A stretch of DNA of 44,424 nucleotides, taken from NCBI GenBank assembly GCA_964581605.1, contig CAZOPF010000043.1, forward strand, positions 1 to 44,424. The letters are read 5' to 3'. Origin of the DNA: CAADGU01 sp964581605. GTDB lineage: Bacteria; Chloroflexota; Anaerolineae; Promineifilales; Promineifilaceae. This document shows positions 40,646-44,424 of the stretch, in pieces (the first letter of the stretch is position 1; each line of letters opens with the position of its first letter). Position numbers and translations under genes: made by a program. The notes beneath the pieces are model-generated. The model was not told where the DNA came from and made no database searches. It worked only from the letters and a program-made list of their open reading frames with translations.

Positions 40646-41005
40646 CTACACAGGCAGCTCTTCCACCTGCGAGGTATGATGGGCAATAAAATCGGGGGCG
40701 CGTTCCCAGGTTTCGTGCTGCACGGTACGGGCATCAACAGATAAGGTAACCCTGTCCGCCGCCGGATCATAATCGGCCACAAAATCGGTGGGAATATAAA
40801 CGGAACCACCCATTTCAATGCTCTTGCTCTCCAGGTAAGTCTGGTACAGCTTCAACGCCGGGTTCACATCATGGGTGCGATGGTGCAGGCGAATGGCCTC
40901 ACCAAGATAAACATCATCAGCCGTCCACACTTTGGCAAACCGTTTCAGCCCTCTCTGGCGCAGCATGTCCGGCGTTTCTTCACGATAGCTTTCTCGTTCA
41001 GGCAT
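40646..41005 (-). CDS. Hypothetical protein, possibly PRC-barrel/DUF2171-like
   Basis: A 119-residue protein with a very strong ribosome binding site (AAGGAGG five bases before ATG 41005). The longer frame to 41092 adds a hydrophobic stretch that is not supported. The N-terminal third is charged (MPERESYREETPDMLRQRG). The rest, VWTADDVYLGEAIRLHHR, then GGSVYIPTDFVADYDPAADRVTLSV, has the strand pattern and IPxDxV motif seen in PRC-barrel-like stress proteins. This similarity is weak. It ends in TSQVEELPV. No partner is evident; it may be cotranscribed with prolyl oligopeptidase. Confidence 0.72.
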   Translation of the reverse strand: MPERESYREETPDMLRQRGLKRFAKVWTADDVYLGEAIRLHHRTHDVNPALKLYQTYLESKSIEMGGSVYIPTDFVADYDPAADRVTLSVDARTVQHETWERAPDFIAHHTSQVEELPV

Positions 41006-41124
41006 GGTTTCCTCCTTACATAGTGGGTGTAGAATGATTTTTCCAATCGTTTTACTAAAAATAGCGCAAATCAGGCGGGTGACAAGTGTCAAAGTTCGTG
41101 AATTGGGGGTTACGGTTGTTTACG

Positions 41125-41156
41125 GCGGAGTGCGCATCTAAGGATGCGCACTCCGC
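41125..41156. terminator. Strong hairpin downstream of proA
   Basis: GCGGAGTGCGCATC and GATGCGCACTCCGC form a perfect 14-bp GC-rich stem around a four-base loop (TAAG). It ends 8 bases from the proA stop. There is no T-tract on either side, so it may protect or terminate the proA transcript rather than act as a classic intrinsic terminator. Confidence 0.6.
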
Positions 41157-41164
41157 TCAATGCA

Positions 41165-42427
41165 TTACGGCCGTATATGCCCATCCCCAATGCACACCCA
41201 CTTATACGTCGTCAGTTCCGCCAACCCCATCGGGCCGCGGGCGTGTAACTTCTGCGTACTCACCGCCACCTCCGCCCCCAGGCCAAACTGCGCCCCATCG
41301 TTAAAGCGGGTACTGGCGTTCACAAACACGGCCGACGAGTTGACCTCGTTCACAAAGCGGGTGGCGTTAGCCCAATTGTTGGTGACAATGCTGTCGCTGT
41401 GATCCAGGCTGTGGGCGTGGATGTGCTCAATGGCTTCGTCTAATTCACAAATTTTCACGCCCAAAACCAGCGCCATCCATTCTGTATCAAAATCGTCCGG
41501 CCCGGCGGGAATGACCTTCGCCCCCTGCCCACCCGCCTGCAAAATGTCCAGCGCACGCCCGGCGGGGCGCAGTTCCACGCCATGCCGCGCCAGCCGCGCC
41601 GCCATCTGCGGCAGGAATGTTTCGGCGACGGCCGGATGTACCAACACGGTATCGAGCGCATTGCAGACCGACGGCCGTTGCACCTTCGCATTCTCCACAA
41701 TATCCACCGCCTTCGCCAAATCCGCGCTCTCGTCCACAAAGACATGGCAAATGCCAATGCCGCCGGTAATCACCGGAATAGTCGCCATCTCCTTGCACAG
41801 CTTGTGCAAATTGTGGCCGCCACGCGGGATGATCACATCCACATATTGATCCAGGCGCAGGAAATCGGCTACCAGTTGGCGGTCGGGGTCGGCGATGTAT
41901 TGCACGGCCGTGCCCGGCAACCCTACTCGCTCCAACGCTGCCTGTATCACATTCACCAGCGCCAGATTGCTGCGCCGCGTCTCTTTGCCGCCGCGCAAAA
42001 TGGAGGCGTTGCCCGTTTTCAGGCAGAGGGTGGCAATGTCAATGGTCACGTTGGGGCGGGCTTCGTAAATGACGCCGACCACACCAAAGGGGATGCGGCG
42101 GCGGCTGAGGCGCAGGCCATTGGGCAGCAGCCGGGCGTCAAATTCGCTGCCCACCGGGTCAGGCAGGGTGGCCACGTTGCGGGCATCGGCGGCCAGCCCG
42201 GCGATGCGCTTTTCGGTCAGCAGCAGCCGATCCAGCAGCCCCTCGCTCAGGTTTTGGGCACGGCCGTCGGCAATATCCAGTTCGTTTTGCGCCAGCACCA
42301 TCTCCGCCTGCGCTTCCAACTCATCCGCAATCGCCAGCAACGCGGCATTCTTCGCATCTGTTGTCAACGTCCCCAGTTTATGGGCGGCCGCTTTAGCCGC
42401 CTTGCCCATTGCAATTAAATCAGTCAT
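41165..42427 (-). CDS. proA: Glutamate-5-semialdehyde dehydrogenase (gamma-glutamyl phosphate reductase)
   Basis: NADPH-dependent reduction of gamma-glutamyl phosphate to glutamate semialdehyde, the second step of proline synthesis. From ATG 42427 it has 420 residues, the normal size. The catalytic cysteine is C255 in VQRPSVCNALDTVLVH. The cofactor region PFGVVGVIYEARPNVTIDIA at 113-132 and the PRGGHNLHK motif at 201-209 are typical. AGGAG four bases upstream supports this start over 42478. proB is not adjacent; instead a secreted M23 peptidase gene ends 20 bases upstream on the same strand. A strong hairpin follows the stop. Confidence 0.96.
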   Translation of the reverse strand: MTDLIAMGKAAKAAAHKLGTLTTDAKNAALLAIADELEAQAEMVLAQNELDIADGRAQNLSEGLLDRLLLTEKRIAGLAADARNVATLPDPVGSEFDARLLPNGLRLSRRRIPFGVVGVIYEARPNVTIDIATLCLKTGNASILRGGKETRRSNLALVNVIQAALERVGLPGTAVQYIADPDRQLVADFLRLDQYVDVIIPRGGHNLHKLCKEMATIPVITGGIGICHVFVDESADLAKAVDIVENAKVQRPSVCNALDTVLVHPAVAETFLPQMAARLARHGVELRPAGRALDILQAGGQGAKVIPAGPDDFDTEWMALVLGVKICELDEAIEHIHAHSLDHSDSIVTNNWANATRFVNEVNSSAVFVNASTRFNDGAQFGLGAEVAVSTQKLHARGPMGLAELTTYKWVCIGDGHIRP

Positions 42428-42447
42428 CTTTCTCCTATTTTCATAAA

Positions 42448-44352
42448 CTATTGTGTTGGACAGGGGGGTGTGGAACACGCCAGCCAGATAAGCAGGTGGG
42501 CATCATGTGTCCCATCAACATCACGCTCATAAGCCATCACCCGACGATGTTGATTACCACTAGAGCCAGGTGCCGGCTTAACAATAAAGGTCAACGCCGA
42601 CAGGCCAGGCTCCCACTCGGGGAGATGTACGATTTCCTGCACGATAGGCCCTATATTCGGACTATAACGAGTTTGCCAAACCAACCATTGGTCGGTAATA
42701 GGAACATTCCAAGATTTATAAGCAGTGGTCAGTGTTCGCGTTGGAGGTGGTGCGTGGGGTGGAATCGGGTCAAAATCCTCTGAATCCGGATTCCTCTCCC
42801 CATAGAATCGCAAATTTAATAGATCAGTATCCGGCTGCCCACTCGCACCACCATCTACCGTAAATTGGAGATGTGCCCGTTTTATAAGAGCATTGGCGGG
42901 AATATCCACACTGCTGTACCGAAAACCGCTTACAATCCCCGGCCCGGTGTTACAATGTCCCAGATATATTTCCGGCTCGCCCCAAAGAGAATTACAAGAA
43001 AGATTCGGATTATGTCCAGCATCGTTACTACCCTGCGTAATCTGCAAGTCCAGATCGGGCGGGCCGTCTACAAAGACAAAAACAATAGCGTCAGCCGAGA
43101 GGTTCTCACCCACATCTCCTTCATGATATACCGTCACTCGTTCATAATTAACCAAACCTATTCCGGCAAAATCATAACGCCCTAAATAAGACCACTTAGG
43201 TTCTGGATGCTCCGGTTTATTGAAGTATTGCTGGTTAATACCAGCGTAATGGAGCTGGTTATTGTGGGTGATGTAATAATGAGCCAAATTGGCGTTGCTG
43301 TAATCGAGTTCGTTTGGGTGGTAAGCATACACATCATACTGGCCTGGTATTAATTCACCCGGTCTAGGGGTATATGTGGCTGAAGTAAGCGTCATAAGAT
43401 TTTTCGGGGAAGAGTGGTAAGTTGGGCCATAACAGGCTGGCATTCCAGCACAACCATACAGCAACCAACCAGGCCCATTAACGGTAAACCGTGGTGGATT
43501 ATTGTTATCATTGTCATCAACAATGACGGTGTAAGGAGGTGATGTGATGGTGGGCACAAGGGGCGGATCTCCGGAAACTGGGTAAGGGATTTCAGTCCCG
43601 TCCGGGTAGGGCAACTGTATACAGGTGCTATAAGCCTGAATACTGGGATATGATTTCCACAAATCAACACTGGGTGGCTCATTGCCCAGAGCGTCCCATG
43701 GATCTAATGCTGGGGTGCCATTCCACCCATAAGGGTTCACCACAAATAAGCCGCTGCCATCTTCTCCCTCTCGCCTTACTGAAAAATGTAAGTGAGGGGC
43801 TGTTGAATTGCCAGTATCCCCACTAACGCCAATAATTTTACCTTCTGCAACTGGCGAGTTAATACCACCACTACCAGCCTTGACCAAAATCGAACTGAGA
43901 TGGCCATAAACCGTTTGACAGGTAATATCGTTATAGGTTGTTTGTAAGACAACATGTAAACCATAACTTAACTGATGATTGGTACTGGCCCACCCAGCCT
44001 TATTAACTATCCCACTATGCGAGGCTCGTACATAATTGTAGTGCAAGCCATAATCAATTCCGTCATGTCCGCTATAACCAGTACAATAAATATTACCGGG
44101 GCCACCTTGATGAACAGGATGATCCAGACGCTGATTATCATTATGTACCATATTCCTGGTTTCCCCAGGAGGGGTGCCATTATAATTTGGATATTCATGG
44201 TCAAAAATATTCCACACTCTTGTAGTACCAAAATAGGGTGGGCTTAAGAGATCAATCTCTTGGGCATGGCTCTGCTGTGGAGATTGCAAATACCGAAACG
44301 TTAATAGCAAAATAGCGACTATAAAACTTACCAGCGATAAGCGTTTCTTCAT
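42448..44352 (-). CDS. Secreted M23 (lysostaphin-type) metallopeptidase with C-terminal beta domain
   Basis: A 634-residue exported protein. The signal peptide covers about 1-30 (KKRLSLVSFIVAILLLTF, cleavage near SHA-QE). The M23 domain (about 85-200) has zinc ligands H96 and D100 in GHDGIDYG, H151 in YGHLSS, and the HLHF motif at 187-190 with the catalytic/zinc histidines. Activity would be glycyl or cross-link endopeptidase on cell wall, its own or a competitor's. The C-terminal region has a beta-domain with GFRYSSVDIPANALIKRAHL, a pattern common in surface proteins of this group. The DNA is visibly AT-richer than its neighbours and contains no ACGGCCGT, which suggests a recent arrival. GGAG eight bases before the ATG. 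Confidence 0.87.
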   Translation of the reverse strand: MKKRLSLVSFIVAILLLTFRYLQSPQQSHAQEIDLLSPPYFGTTRVWNIFDHEYPNYNGTPPGETRNMVHNDNQRLDHPVHQGGPGNIYCTGYSGHDGIDYGLHYNYVRASHSGIVNKAGWASTNHQLSYGLHVVLQTTYNDITCQTVYGHLSSILVKAGSGGINSPVAEGKIIGVSGDTGNSTAPHLHFSVRREGEDGSGLFVVNPYGWNGTPALDPWDALGNEPPSVDLWKSYPSIQAYSTCIQLPYPDGTEIPYPVSGDPPLVPTITSPPYTVIVDDNDNNNPPRFTVNGPGWLLYGCAGMPACYGPTYHSSPKNLMTLTSATYTPRPGELIPGQYDVYAYHPNELDYSNANLAHYYITHNNQLHYAGINQQYFNKPEHPEPKWSYLGRYDFAGIGLVNYERVTVYHEGDVGENLSADAIVFVFVDGPPDLDLQITQGSNDAGHNPNLSCNSLWGEPEIYLGHCNTGPGIVSGFRYSSVDIPANALIKRAHLQFTVDGGASGQPDTDLLNLRFYGERNPDSEDFDPIPPHAPPPTRTLTTAYKSWNVPITDQWLVWQTRYSPNIGPIVQEIVHLPEWEPGLSALTFIVKPAPGSSGNQHRRVMAYERDVDGTHDAHLLIWLACSTPPCPTQ

Positions 44353-44424
44353 GATATTTTCTCCTTCTTACACGGCTTTTGCACCTTAAAAACTGATACG
44401 CTAAATAGCTAAAAAGACCGCTTT

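Noticed and set aside
41582..42418. 278-codon forward ORF opposite proA
   Set aside because: Antisense shadow of a highly conserved enzyme; no family features in its translation.
1..44424. ACGGCCGT as a restriction-avoidance or codon-usage artefact
   Set aside because: Restriction avoidance would deplete, not enrich, a palindrome; and its use in several frames and in spacers is not explained by codon preference.

Overview
The window reads as part of a draft genome or metagenome scaffold (it contains a 100-N assembly gap at 20629-20728) from a free-living bacterium, most likely a Chloroflexota member of the Anaerolineae/Caldilineae type. That placement is inference. It rests on the protein repertoire (two secreted GSDH-type dehydrogenases, one with a long Thr/Pro stalk, a DUF2142 membrane protein, a DUF5678-retropepsin pair, HTH-NB-ARC-TPR and Ser/Thr kinase-FGE proteins, FG-GAP and M23 secreted proteins) and on a mixed-strand layout with few long operons. 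No tRNA, rRNA, CRISPR array, transposase or phage gene was recognised.

Layout. 1-3.5 kb (+): cytidine deaminase, asparagine synthetase A, a methyltransferase and an AraC regulator. 3.6-4.9 kb: a secreted FG-GAP beta-propeller. 4.98-10.7 kb (-): a probable signalling operon of a large hybrid histidine kinase, a response regulator-kinase (probably starting at ATT) and an esterase. 10.8-12.1 kb: a DUF2142 membrane protein. 12.1-15.3 kb (-): a coupled three-gene sugar cassette (glycosyltransferase, GNAT/FemAB-like transferase, DegT aminotransferase). 15.8-20 kb (+): an XRE-NB-ARC-TPR protein with a good promoter and 12-bp leader repeats, an AhpF-N-like protein without CXXC, and a lipid kinase. 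20.06-22.7 kb: an RHH/DUF5678 gene overlapping a retropepsin-like gene, then a helicase-associated-domain protein. 22.8-23.8 kb: thioredoxin lipoprotein and Rieske protein. 23.8-28 kb (-): two secreted dehydrogenases and citrate synthase. 28.3-29.3 kb: rfbB. 29.4-31 kb: membrane metallophosphoesterase. 31.1-33.9 kb: a broken LuxR-type gene, an ArsR-type regulator, DinB, a 44-aa small gene and an MBL hydrolase. 34.1-38.1 kb: SPFH protein, LysE exporter and kinase-FGE fusion. 38.5-44.35 kb (-): prolyl oligopeptidase, a small hypothetical protein, proA and a secreted M23 peptidase.

The most striking signal is not a gene. The 8-bp palindrome ACGGCCGT occurs about 107 times by my hand count, one per ~415 bp, against about 0.7 expected by chance. 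It lies in genes on both strands and in several reading frames, and in spacers; it is absent from the M23 gene at the right end. This resembles the HIP1 palindrome of cyanobacteria in behaviour but not in sequence. A second layer is a set of 7-8 bp short tandem repeats, mostly in inverted pairs, at gene borders (6994-7096, 23387-23428, 23797-23836, 26763-26812, 38237-38520, 40583-40640). They repeatedly contain the stop codon of the adjacent gene and create false N-terminal extensions on others.
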